Below are positions 35,538 through 48,523 of a stretch of 64,000 nt of DNA, one piece after another. The notes beneath the pieces were generated by a model, which was not told the DNA's origin, made no database searches, and saw nothing but the letters and a program-made list of their open reading frames with translations. Position 1 is the stretch's first letter; each line of letters opens with the position of its first letter. This DNA is from Anastatus disparis (Eukaryota; Arthropoda; Insecta; Hymenoptera; Eupelmidae): the NCBI GenBank assembly GCA_017163975.1, contig JAFFSR010000229.1, positions 10,434,001 through 10,498,000 on the forward strand, written 5' to 3'. The position numbers and the translations under genes were made by a program.

Positions 35538-38358
35538 CTGAAACAAAAAATTATCAGAAGAAAAAGTTTTAACAAAGTTTTTTATTTCCTTTTATTTGTG
35601 GTATATTATCGACTACTCTTATTTATGGTTTACGAATGATTTTTAATTTGTTGGCTTTTTTTTGCAGCTTTTCTTTTTTTTATCAAAGTTGGCAGAGTCA
35701 TGAGGTTGTAGCTAAAGGGTAAAACGAAATGGTAGAATAGTACGGTTTAAGCAATCTATTTTGTGGAATTGCGCGATAAATAAAGGGCGGAAATGAATTT
35801 TAGCAATTCCAAGCTCTAACGTATACGTATATATGTGTATATACGTGAATGTCGCTTTTCGACGAGTTTCCTTGACCTCGAAGGTTCTTTTTTTACCCTT
35901 TTTCTGTATATAAAGTAAGGATTAATCCTAAAATCCTTTTACGAAGTTAATTGTTCCTCTTTTTTATTAGAATTTGTGAACTGGATTTTCATGGTATTAG
36001 CAGGATATTAGGGAGCTATTCGGATACAAAAAGGAACGTTTTGCGTTTATTCTAATTTATCCTTTTGTTTTTAATTATAGCATGGAACAAAAAGGAAAAA
36101 TAAAAAATAAATTTAGTATTGAAACAAAAAAATATAAAAATATTTAACTAATTTATTTATGCTTTATATTCAATTTCTTTTTTCTGAATTGTACTATCCA
36201 AGTTATCAAGGAGTAAAGTCATAGATTTCTCCCGAGGGTGGGATTTATGACTCGAGGGAGGAGTAGACTTTATCTTCTATGTTGCTTGTAATGCTTTTTC
36301 GAATCTCATCCAAAACCTGATTTATTAAGTTACAAAAAAACCAAATTTTAAATTTTAAATGAAATAAAAAAATTTTTTTTGTAAAAGAAATTTAATTTAA
36401 TAATCTAATTTCATTTCGAAAATTGTTTATTTTTTATTATTATTTATTTATATAATTCTATGCTTTAGCAGACAATAACATGTTACATACTACTCCTTAA
36501 TTTAACGCTTTTCGACTTTATAAAGTGGCTATCATTGTTGAGCTGTAGGTGAAATAAATAGCAACCCTTGAAATTCGATTTCATGCTTATATGCCAAAAA
36601 GCAATTTTATTTATTCTCTTAAAAAATGTAATTCAAATATGGCCGTAAAAATAAATTTGAATTGTACTATCGGTAATAATAAAGTTGAGCTTCAACTTGG
36701 AATAAAATATTTTATTCAAAACTCATCCCAAAGCTTGTATAAAATATACATAACTCATTGTGAGTACAATCCCTTATCCTTAAAATTTGATGTTATATTG
36801 TAGGATCAACATTGAAATTCCAAACATTCTACCTTTGTACTTAACATTATTTCATACTCGAAAAAACTTTCATAGCTGATCCAGCACCATGCTTTCTCAT
36901 AGAGATCATTGAATTTAAAAAAAATTATTAAATGTATTTTATCATTTAAAATGTTTTAAAAATCTATTGCTAGCAACTTTTTTTCTACTAGCAGGTAAGT
37001 CAAATTTTAAGCGAATGATATGATTTATAAATTTCAAATATGCTATGAAAAACAATTCTAAGTAGTTTTTCATCTTGCAGTAATCAAACACCATTTATAT
37101 GCAAGATTCGGAGTATAATTTATCGAGTAATTTTTATGAAAAATTAATTAATAAATTAATAAATACATACATACATACGCGCGTAAAGACATTTTTTGCA
37201 AACTATTGTTTTAACACCCCAAGTCCAATTATATACAAATAAATAGAAAAAAATGTGAAAAAAATTGTCTCTTGATAAAAGGCTTTAAAAAAAGACATAT
37301 TAATCTATGCAAATACAACTTCATGGTAGTTATTTGTTTTTCTTTTAAAAATTATCAATTAAAATCAAATTTATTCGTAATAATCCAAAATACTTTCGAA
37401 TATATAATTTTTAATAAATAAAACAGCCAAAAATCTCAATTATCAGTCATTTACTTACATTAAAATTTATTGCCAAGGTATATTTTATGTTCCCATTTTA
37501 TACGTGAAACAAGTGCGTTATCACCTAATAACTTCAGTTATATTTTACTGCATTAAATACGATACAAAACTAATTTTCAGGAAAAAGGTCATAAATAATT
37601 AGATTCATGACAGTACTTTTAACTATATTGCATCATACTATCTTCTGAACCTCGTAGCAGCCACAGAATTCAATGGAGTATAATAAATTTTTTCTTTTTT
37701 TATCTTGTCTAGTTTCTTTGTATAATAAATTCAAAAAGCTGATGGATTATTTGAAATGATGTTTTATACGTTATAAAAATTCAATAACTTTTTTATTGCA
37801 AAAATTGCTTTTAAATCTTTTTAGAATTTTAATATAAAATTTTTTATGCATGTTACCTTTGAGTTTGTTTACTATAGATATTGCTTTGTTTCAATATCGT
37901 ATTATATATAAGTTATCAATAATAAAAATAAAAATTGCGTTATTTAAAAATTAAAGAAAACTAAACAATCTCTTAACTTATTACATAATTTTTTATATTT
38001 ACAAAAACAAGCTTTTATTTTTACATTCTCCCATCGATCCGAAAAAGTTTAAATAATATCTAATACTTTTTCTTTAAAGTGCAGCTTCTCATTATTAATA
38101 TCCACGCAAGTGTACATAGCATACAAGTACTTTGCTGCCTTATCCTTACGCACGAGTAAGCAAAAAAATTTTTCAAGGGATTGGTCGTAAAAAATTTTCT
38201 GCTACAAGGGCTGTTTTTTTTCTTCTTCTTTTTACTTACTGCTGACACGTTAAATTGAAGGAGCATTTCGCTTTTGTCGAAAGAGAAAGACAGAGAGACA
38301 TGTGAAAAGAGGGAAATATATCGGTAAACAAGAATTTATCGTATAATGTACTATAGGA

Positions 38359-38380
38359 TATATATATATATATATATACA
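38359..38380. repeat. (TA)n microsatellite, short
   Basis: About eleven TA units stand directly in the sequence. Confidence 0.85.
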
Positions 38381-38699
38381 CATGAGTATACGTGCGATGT
38401 CAGTGCTATTATTGCGCACGAAGAAATATTGAGGTTGAGAACGTGCTTTTTTTCAACCCTTTTACGAATGGGCCTTGATATTGAGGTAGATTTTTCTTAC
38501 TGAATCATTTTTTTTTTAAAGTAAAGTAAAGGTATGGTATATTTTTTAAGACGGTAAATTTACTCAATAATAGAAAAATTGAATATTTTCAGTAATAATA
38601 AAATTTAATTGGTAGATATTTGAGGATATACTTAACAATATAATTTTTAAATATTGGAGATTTTTCAAATTTTAGGATGTTATTCAATGAGAAAGTGAA

Positions 38700-39540
38700 A
38701 AAATAACAAAAGAAAAATATTTTGTGACCGATGAAAATCACTTTAATATATGAAATAAAAAGTATGAGAAATACTCCCATAAAAAAACGAATCATCTAAC
38801 ATTTTTGATTTATCGAATCTATCGAATCTATCAAAAAAAAAATAGGAAAAAAATAGAATAAAGAAAATTTTAGGGGAAAAAGAATATACACGCGTTGAAA
38901 AAATGATAAAAATAAAGAGAATTTCCTGTTGATTTTTTAAGGTCAAGTGAAAAAATTTGTCCACGTGCCGGAATGTATAAAAACACTTTACATGCATAGA
39001 TAAGTTAGTAACCAGTAGAAATAAATTTTCTGCAAGTCATTTTCATAAATGATTGATTTCAATAATAAATTAGAAAGAAAGTCCTTAATATATTAATAAG
39101 ACAAACAACACATTCGATTTCATATAAAAAAAGTTTATTTAATGGGTCAAGTTATCACCTAATATCGTAACATCAATTTCATTGGCATGCCATTTCATTA
39201 TCAGTCTATATTACTTCGATTTTTCGAATTCATTAAAGACAATTGATGGACAGCAATCAAATCAGCAAATAAAAATAATAAAAGAAAATTTAGGGAGGAA
39301 AAAATATACATGAACACAAAAAATAATGGAACCAAAAATAATTCTATGTTGGATTCCACAGGTCAAGGAAAAAAAAATTGTCCACGTGTCAGAACGAATA
39401 AATAAATTTTATAACACGTTGAATCGACCGTCAAAGAATTAATTTTTTGAAAGAATTTCGAAGAATGATTTACTGAAACTTTTTTTTAAGTCATTTATTG
39501 AGACAAATAAAATGTTTGGCTTTGTGTACACTTAAAAGTT
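38700..39540. repeat. Diverged tandem duplication, 420-bp unit
   Basis: Two successive units (about 38700-39119 and 39120-39540) align at an offset of 420 bases. Shared landmarks are AAGAAAATTTTAGGGG / AAAGAAAATTTAGGGAGG, GAATATACACG / AAATATACATG, GGTCAAGTG / GGTCAAGGA, TTGTCCACGTGCCGGAA / TTGTCCACGTGTCAGAA, AATGATTGATTTC / AATGATTTACTGA, and AAGTCC...AAGACAAACAA / AAGTCA...GAGACAAATAA. Neither unit codes. The GGTCAAG and CCACGTG words, 20-21 bases apart, are better preserved than their surroundings. Boundaries are approximate. Confidence 0.7.
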
Positions 39541-40718
39541 TACTTAAAAGTAATGAGAGAAACCAGCTATTTTTTTAAAATATATTTTATTTAGTGAAAT
39601 GTATTTTTTTAGTAAAAAGATGAGGTTAAAAATTTGAAAGTCGGCGAAGTTTTACATACATGATTTACAGTACAAGAAAACGAATTTTTTAAAACAGTCA
39701 ATCTTCTATTATACGTATTTAAAGTTATCAACAAACCTTTAAATTGTTATCAATACTAATTCTATTATGAAACCCATTTATATCTTTTTCATAAAATACA
39801 ACAAGTTTAAAAATATGAAATTACTCGTTCCCTAAGTGAATCTTCAAAGTGCTTTTTACAACGATCAGAGAGCCAGTTAATATCATTACTTTTTTTTCAT
39901 AATTTAATTTTTTTCTTTATTCAAAAGCTGCCAAGTAAGTTTTTAACGTACGATGGATTCTTAAGTTAATTTATAAAAAAGTTTAACAACTTTAATCGAA
40001 TAAATGGAAAACTATAAACTTCAAAGAAAAAATTTAACTCTCGTAACCCCCACGTCTTCTTTGAATTTTCTCTACAGTTTATTCTTTTTATTTTCATTAT
40101 TTAATTTGCAAAACTTTCTCCAAGGTAATCATCGAAGCCCGTTGCATGTGGGAAAACTTGATTTCAGTTTATTTGAGTACATTCAGAGATGCAAATATGA
40201 AAAACAAATTTTCTGTGGTACTCTGTGGTCAACTATGAATTTAATCTAACAGAAAAAGCACTTTTCATCGCTTTTCTCATCTTACACGATTCAATTTAAT
40301 AAATATTAAAGAAAACTAAATAACGAATGATTCATTTACGAAATAAACAATAATAAATAATAATATTTTTTAAATTAAAAATAAATTATCAATAAATAAC
40401 ATTTATTAATTGTCATACGTATAAACTATTTTCTAAATTTGATTTTTTTCTTTTTTAAAAAATTTTTATCAAGTGTGCATGCAAAATATGTACTTTATAA
40501 TTTAAAATTCACCAATAACATAAAATTTCAAATTTTATCATTCATAAATTTTTGTATTCGAACTTTTATTTTAAGATTGACACAAAAATAATCTGTAAAT
40601 TTTGGCAAAAAAAATATTAATTGTTCTTTATATTATCGTCAAAATAAATTTGAAAAATACATAAGGCCTATATTAATCATGACTGCAATCGAAAATAATC
40701 ATATTTTTTTTTATGTTA

Positions 40719-40908
40719 TTTAACGTCGTTATAATTATACTATCATTACGATGCTAATTAACGACGGAGGTTTCTCAGTGTGTTCATAAACAAAGCACAT
40801 ATAACGCAGTACAGTGGTGCTTGTATAAATCAGCCGAGAGCGGGATTCGAACTGGGATCCCCGAGATTACAAAACCATCGCTCTACCGACTAAGCCACTG
40901 AAGACCTC
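40719..40908 (-). mobile_element. tRNA-derived SINE, copy 3
   Basis: This is the same family as 13651-13857, inverted. The plus strand reads AGCCGAGAGCGGGATTCGAA (B-box side), then CATCGCTCTACCGACTAAGC (A-box side). The body motif AATTAACGACGGAGG lies at its left. Confidence 0.87.
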
Positions 40909-43900
40909 ATCATTTTTACATTTTATGTATTCATTTAAATTACAATAACGTATTTATGACAAATCTGCATTATTCATTCGTTATTACTTATTTAATGTCG
41001 TCATTAATAATTGATTCGTAAAGTATATGGACTATCGGGTAGCATTAAGTATCATTAGTTGCAGCCATCATACTATAATTTTCTTCTACCCAACAAAAAT
41101 AAGGCATTAGTTTACCAAGCGAAAAAAAGTACAAAAGACATACACAATCAGAGTCAGAATAAGTATGATAAATAAAGAAAAAAATGGGCTAAAGCTTCTA
41201 AATTATGAAATTGCAATTAAAACTTGTCTCGAGACAAAAATTTCTAATTTCCGTATACATCTCCGTTAAGTTTTACATAAATAAAATGAAAACAATTATC
41301 TCTTATACGTCCGTCAAATAAAAACTCTCCACCTGCAGTAGACGCTCAAATAAATGAAACAACAAAAAGAAAAGAGAGTTACGATAATAAAAAAAAAGAA
41401 AAAAGGAAAAAAAAACGAAAGCTCGAAGAAACACCGTAAAGAATGAAAGGGAAAGGTAAAGTGTAAAGCGAGAAAATGAAACTGCAAAGAGAGAAGAAGA
41501 AGAGGAGGAGGAGAGAGAAAAGAAATTTCATTTTAAAAGGGGTTTCCGACCGTTGAGATTTATTCTTAAGGTAAAAAAAGGGGATATAACCCTTTCTTCT
41601 TATTCTTTATATTTCTCTACGTCTGGAATGCAACTTTGTGCGAGGGTGACGTTTTTTTTTTATTATTTCTCTTTTTTTTTAAAGAAAAAAGAGGCAACTA
41701 CGAGAAAAGAAATTTGGTTGAATAAAAGAGGAATGCATTAAAACAAAAAAGAGATTTTACGCGTGTGTATGTTTTTTAAAAGTTTATCTTCAGTGGATTC
41801 TGCATAAGAAGCTTTTTGAAATGAGTTATTTAGACGAGTATGTGGAATTTAATTAAGTTTTAGTATGAGCGAGCTTTATGATTTATTTTTTATTCGCTCT
41901 GCGGAGAAGTTAAGTTTTTACATTCAAGATTTAAAATAAGATTCTGATAGCTTTCTTTTTAAGAAGAAAAAAAGATTTTTGGAAATTATGAAATGAATTT
42001 GTAATATTAATCATTTTATAAATGTTATTTCACGCTAAATTCTCTGACTACATTTGAATTATTACTCGAATAAGAAAATATTTTTGAATAGACTTAACCT
42101 TACAAGATATGGATATTTCGATTTTATTTGAAACGAGCCAGTGAATATGATTTTACATAAAATTTCTTTTCGCATAGAGATATCTCAATAAAATTGAAGT
42201 TTAATTTATTTTACAAGAAATCCTTGCCTTTGTGAAAGAGAAAAGGGAGAACGAATAGACTTATTTTTCCGAATCTCAATAAGAAAGATTATTCTTATAA
42301 GAATTATTTTCGGACCTTCGAGATTTCTCTTTATGGGCGTACGATTTTCCTGAATAAATAATTTTAACATTCAGTTAAGATGTAAGCAATAAAATAAGCA
42401 TACAACCCTTGAATCATTTAATTTTTTCTTTTAGTACAAGAAAAGTTTTCCATAGATTTATTTCTTTTATTTTACTTTAACGTTCTATATAGATGAAAAA
42501 AAAAGTAATTTCCAACCCGAGTATTAAAATGAAAAAAGATTATTTTTAACCGTTTAATGAAATATCGATATTGGAATTACATAAATACCAGTACATTAAA
42601 CTTTATCGTACAATTTAACGTTATAACAAATATCGAATTTTCATTAATCGTCAGATAAATCTCATTAAATTTTCGTTCATCATATCTAAACGTTATTTTT
42701 AGATGTTTCAAACGAACTCTACGAAAAGACAATATTATATTCTTTTTTAAAATAAACATTGAATTTTACTTTATCGATCCTTTCACGTGTCTACGTTACA
42801 ATATTTCGTTGGCCCGACGTCCGATGAAAATGGAATGTTTCCACAAAAGCTTTGTAGCAACAAAATACATATAACGTAGCGCGGGATGAAAATCCTTTTT
42901 CGCAAAACCACAGGACCATTTGAAAATAAATCATAACTGAAGCTCCAAATCTGTCATGACCAATGCTTTTATTTTTTTCTTTTTCTTCTTTTTCGCGTGT
43001 TATAGAAGCCAGACGTTATTCTAAAATGCACAGTGTACGAAAATGTATAAATTATTTGTCAATGTTTAACATGCGCCAAAATGTTATTTTCTTTTTGATT
43101 TGGAAAATCTGTCGGGTATCAAAACCAAAATACGATGTTATTGACAGTGCGTAGTTTATGGCTTGATAGTTATTATCTTTTACTTAAAATTGAATTTGAA
43201 TGTTATTCGTACGTTCGGTAATAAATAATACAATGAATAATATTTTAATGCTCGAAACAGGTGAATTAAATCATCTGATGAAAGTGATACTGGGTTATGA
43301 TTATTAAAAGCTTTAGATAATTTTAATAGATAAACTATTGATTTATTTGCATATTTAATACGTATGACTACAATTAATAAATTATGTTTAGATAATTTTA
43401 GAAAAATGTACAATTTAATACTTTCCATTAAATATATGAATACTTTGATTGAATAATAAAAGGAAAAATCATAAAGATAAATTTTTAAAAGAAAAATGTT
43501 TCCCACGCAAAGTACAATCCTGCTTTTCCTTTGCTTTATTAAAAAAAAATGATCAAAATAAAAATTTCATATTTTAAAGGCAAAAAAGGAACTCTCAATA
43601 TCTCTCAATATAACCCCCCTTATATATACCTATACGATGAATCACGCACAACTTGTCTATATGGCTCTTTCTCTCTCGCTCGCTCGCGTATACTCGCTCG
43701 CGCGCACCAAAACGAAAAGGAAGCGTTTTCAAGACACGCCTTCGAATTCTTCGTGCACCAAACCTCTTATAGATATCCTACCTGAGCTACTATAGTGTCT
43801 GTATATAGATACGTATATACACCTTGAGCATGACTTCTTTCTCATTCTCTTTCTCTTTCTCTTCTTTCTTATTTTTAATGCTCATAGGCCGGTTTTCTAC

Positions 43901-46900
43901 TCTTGAAAAGGGAAGGAAAGAAAAAAAAAAATAAACTGAAAGAAAGAGAGAAAGAAGAACCAGTCGGATGTAATCGACTATATAAGAAAGGAAAGAAAAG
44001 ATCGACCTTGCGTCAAGACAGAAACTTGTGAGGATTGAGGTGAAGAGAGGATGAGCTTTGCTATATAAAAGGTTCAGATATATGTATTAGATATAAAAGG
44101 TTATATATATATAGATTTTTTTTTCTTTTCATAGACTATCTTTATCAGTACAAGTTTGTTATACACGTTCTTTATTGGATCCATAAGGTCAGAAATATTG
44201 GATGTAATATTTTTTATTTTATTTTTTTTATCTAAGATTTATAGATATTAATTTATTGTTAAATAAATAAGCCTGCCAGTTCTGTTATGGGGTTTCGTTA
44301 GAATATTTAAATTAGACGATGAATATCATAGTTTGTTAATGAAAAATGTTATCGAATATTTTGTAACGTGTAGAAACAAGAATGGATAATAAATTATGTA
44401 AATAAATCATGTGTATAGTTTAAAATTTGTAAAAGATTTGTGAATTGATAAAATTGTTTTATACTAATTTTTGAAGATTTAGTTTACAATAAAATGAGTT
44501 TTGTACATTGATAAATAAATCAATTTATGATAAATATTAAAGCAATTAAATATTTACCAATTCAATATACTTTTAACAAACACCGATAAATTACAAAATA
44601 AATAAAACTTTAGATAAACAGTATTCATTGAAAACTTTACTCTTTTTCAACCCATTGACGTAAATATTATTACATCCTTTAATACGTTAATCCATCGAAA
44701 CAATGTAAATATTACTCATTTACTTTTTATCTTCAACCAAAATTTCACGCCAGTTTCTTTCCATTCCCCGTAAACTTTACTTTGTTCCTCTTCTTCTTTT
44801 CTTTTCCTTCTTTTTTTTTATCTCTCCTCTTGAATTACATCGCACACCAAAGCGGCTTTTTCAAACGCCGCGCAAAGTGCCTTATCCTTTTTAATTTTTT
44901 TTTTTCCTTTTTTTTTACTTTTTAATTTTATTTTCTTTCTTTCTTTTTAGGAGGGATTCTTTATGGTCCGCTGCTGTTACTCAGTCGCTCCAATCTGTTC
45001 TATAATGCGCATCTTAAGTTGGCTTTTGGCTGCGTTTTTTATGTTTGTGTGTGCTTAACTTTTGAGTCTTATACTTTGATGTACGGAGATAATGGATCGA
45101 ATTGTATTCAGCGCTGTATTTGTATATTTTTTTTTTGTTAAACGTTAATAAAAATTCGTTTGATTTGTGTTAATACTGGAAATTATATTAGAAATAGTTT
45201 GATTAAATAAATTTATTTCAGAGAACGAATATATATTTATGGATATAATTTATCACGCTATGATAATTATATGAAGAAATTTACACCGTAATTATTACGA
45301 TACTAAAAACGTTCTTTTACATGTACAATATTCTCGTAAAAAAAATAACTTTTCTTTACTTTTCTAAGCTCGATCGTTTATATGCTTCAATAAATAATCG
45401 TTAAACTTATATATATACGTTCACAATTTCATATAATTTTCTCTTCAATTAAATATCTCATTCCGATTTTTCTATCCTCATTAGCTGCGAGTTCAGCTTT
45501 ATCATTAGTCCAGAAAATAAATAAATGAGCACCGTATGCAATATCCTTAAAAAAAAAGAAATAAAATAAAATTTAACGTCTAGCAACCATCGATACCATA
45601 AAGAGAAACAAAAATTATTTAATCGATACAACAAACAGACAGACGCTGCATACAAAATCGACGTGGTAATTGTTATATAGAACCGAAGAAATAAAAAAAA
45701 ATGAAAGAATCTCTTAGTTTAAGATCACCTAGCAATCAACTAACTTCCCTGGTAATAATAATTTTCTCTCCCTATTCCTTTATCCACTCATATTCGCATA
45801 TATACATATAAACTTCCATATAAACGTGCGCGTATATACATGTAAAAGGTAAAGTTTTACTACCCTCCAATTTACCTCAGCAAAAAGCCTGTCTTTTCCT
45901 CCTTCGTAACATTTACCAAGAAATTTCTCGTCTGTATATATACATATACACGTGGCCTTTTACATGTTTCATTATAGCCATACTCTTTTTTTCCGAGCTG
46001 TACATATAGCGTTTCTAAAACTCTGATTCACTTTTGCACGCACATTAATGTGTACGAGTCTCGCGAGGGAAGGATATATAATTTTGATAGGTTTCTAAAC
46101 GTAGGATTAGAAACGTTATTGTATGGAATTTTAAGCCTTTTACGATTGGGGAAGCCTTTTTGATTGAGAGCTATTCAGATGTAATTTAATTGAATGCTTT
46201 TTTCGTCTTTAAATAGTAACATGATTGAATCATTAAAAATCAAAATCTAAATTAAACTTTTCCTGTATACCTTTTGAAAAAAAAATGAAGAATAAAATGA
46301 AAAATAAAATTTTTGTACACTGTTAAAAATAAAATCACTTAAATGTACAGTTTACAAAACAGCGTAAAACCAATTTGCATTAGATTTTAATTAGATAAAG
46401 CATCCTTATAATGAGCGCAAACTTTAAATAACTTCATTATAAACCTTGGGAAACTGCAAAATTTTCGCGCGTTTGGTTAAAGCACACATTTTATGGAAAC
46501 TTAAAACTTTATATTATTTTAATGAAAATTTAAATTTCTATTCATGGTTTTATGTATCACTCTAAATGAATAGTTTATGAAGGGATATAAAAATCGAATG
46601 AACGATGAAGAAAACAAAAAACGTCATAATCATTTCATGAGATTGTTTCAACTATTTATAAATAGTTTAATTGTTTAATTTGATTTTGTGGCGCAGGTTT
46701 TGCGATGGTTAGGATAATTGAATTTTAAAGTTTTTTTTTAACTTGATTATTATGTACTTTATATTATAAGTAACAAAAATAACCATAACAAATGGGATCT
46801 AAAAGTGAATAATTGACAAGCAAAACCGAGGCGCGCTGATATTTTGTTAAAAAGAATAAACTTTTTTATTCTTCCTTAAAAAAACTCCAAAAGCTTGCTA

Positions 46901-48338
46901 TAAGAAAAAAATAATAAAACAAAAATGTAAAAAAATCTTTAAAAAAAAACTAAAAGCCTGCTTTTTCAAAATTTTAAAAAGAAATTAAATATTCTCGTTG
47001 TTGGAAGGTGTGCGTGTCAGATGTTAACTTTTATCATTTTATTAGTAATTACACACTCGTTTAATGCCTCGCAAAAAAAGCAACAAAAACCAAAAACAGG
47101 TATCAACATGCAAGTTTGTACATTTTATTGAAATTTCGCTAAAACGACCGAGCATATCTTACGCGTCGCGAAAATGCCATTTAAATACACGTACGAATGC
47201 ATAAATTTATTCGGGATCTTAATACAAACACGGCTCGTACGATCCTACAACGAATAAAAGGCGACAGAGTATTCGGCATTAATATATGCTACGTTAAAAT
47301 AAGGTTTATTCCTCGGCTAACTTTTCTACCTAACGTTGTATGCGTATACATATGTATATATATCGTTTTAAATTCCAAAGCGTTTGTGTGTATACGAGAG
47401 GTTTATATAGAAAAGTTGGGTATGTATGCGCTTGCTTGAGCACACCTGATTTAAGCGGCATTCACCTTGAGTACTGTTGCACTCGACCGATTACGAAGAC
47501 GCGCCGCGTACAGTTCGTTTGCTTTTTTATAATGTCCGTTTGTAAAGTTTATTTTTCTTTTTTTTTGTATCGTTAGGCGAGAAAGATGCATATATACATT
47601 GCTGCTAAAGATTCAAATTCTTGATTACTTTTTTTCTGTATTTAACGATAGATTAATTGTATCGATAATTCGAATTGGTAAATTTCGAAATGTTTATTTT
47701 TATTTTATTTTTAAGTCAAAAGGTCGTTGACCGTAAGACGAGTGCAATTGAATTATTACAGCATTGCATCCTCTCGTGTATACGAGGAAGTAAACTTGAT
47801 GTAATGAGCTGATTTTGCGAAGTGAAAAAAAAATTGATAATTGCAATTACAAGTTCAGATGGATATCTGCGAAGTATTTTAAAATTAATTTATAACACGA
47901 TTTAATGTATAATACGTTTTTATCTTTTGCGTTGCGCAATAATTAATGGCTCGCAATTTATTTTAAAGATTTTTGTTGGAAGTAAAAAATATTTTAAATT
48001 ATTACTATAATATCATAGTTGATTTACATTTTCAGAAACAGTGTTATACGAACCGTAATTTTTTATATTCTTCGGGAACATTAATTTTGTCAGATTAATA
48101 TTTTTGTTTAATGGATGAATTATTTGCTTTATCTATGATATATTAAACCATAGTTGGGAATTCGTTTGAAATAATTTTCGTTACAAATATTTGAAATTAA
48201 TTAATAAACTTTAAAAAAATATATTTATAAGAACGAAAAAATAATAATTTAAAAATAATAAATTATTAAAATAAATTATTAATAAATTATTTCAATAATA
48301 ATTTTAGAATGGAAAAGATTAAATTTTTTTTATTCTTC

Positions 48339-48523
48339 TTTAACGTCGCTATATTTATGCTATTTTGTAATGCTAATCAGCGACGGAGCTCGTAAGTGTG
48401 TTTGTGAACAAAGCACATATATACAGTGCTGCTTGTATCAATCGGCTGCCGAGAGCGGGATTCGAACTCAAAACCCCGAGATTACGAATCCAACGCTCTA
48501 CCGACTGAGCCACTCACCGGCTC
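48339..48523 (-). mobile_element. tRNA-derived SINE, copy 4
   Basis: This is the same family, inverted. Body motifs TTTAACGTCGCTATATTTAT and AATCAGCGACGGAG are followed by the head CGAGAGCGGGATTCGAACTC and CTCTACCGACTGAGCCACTC. The 99-codon frame across it is a read-through of the SINE and not a gene. Confidence 0.87.
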
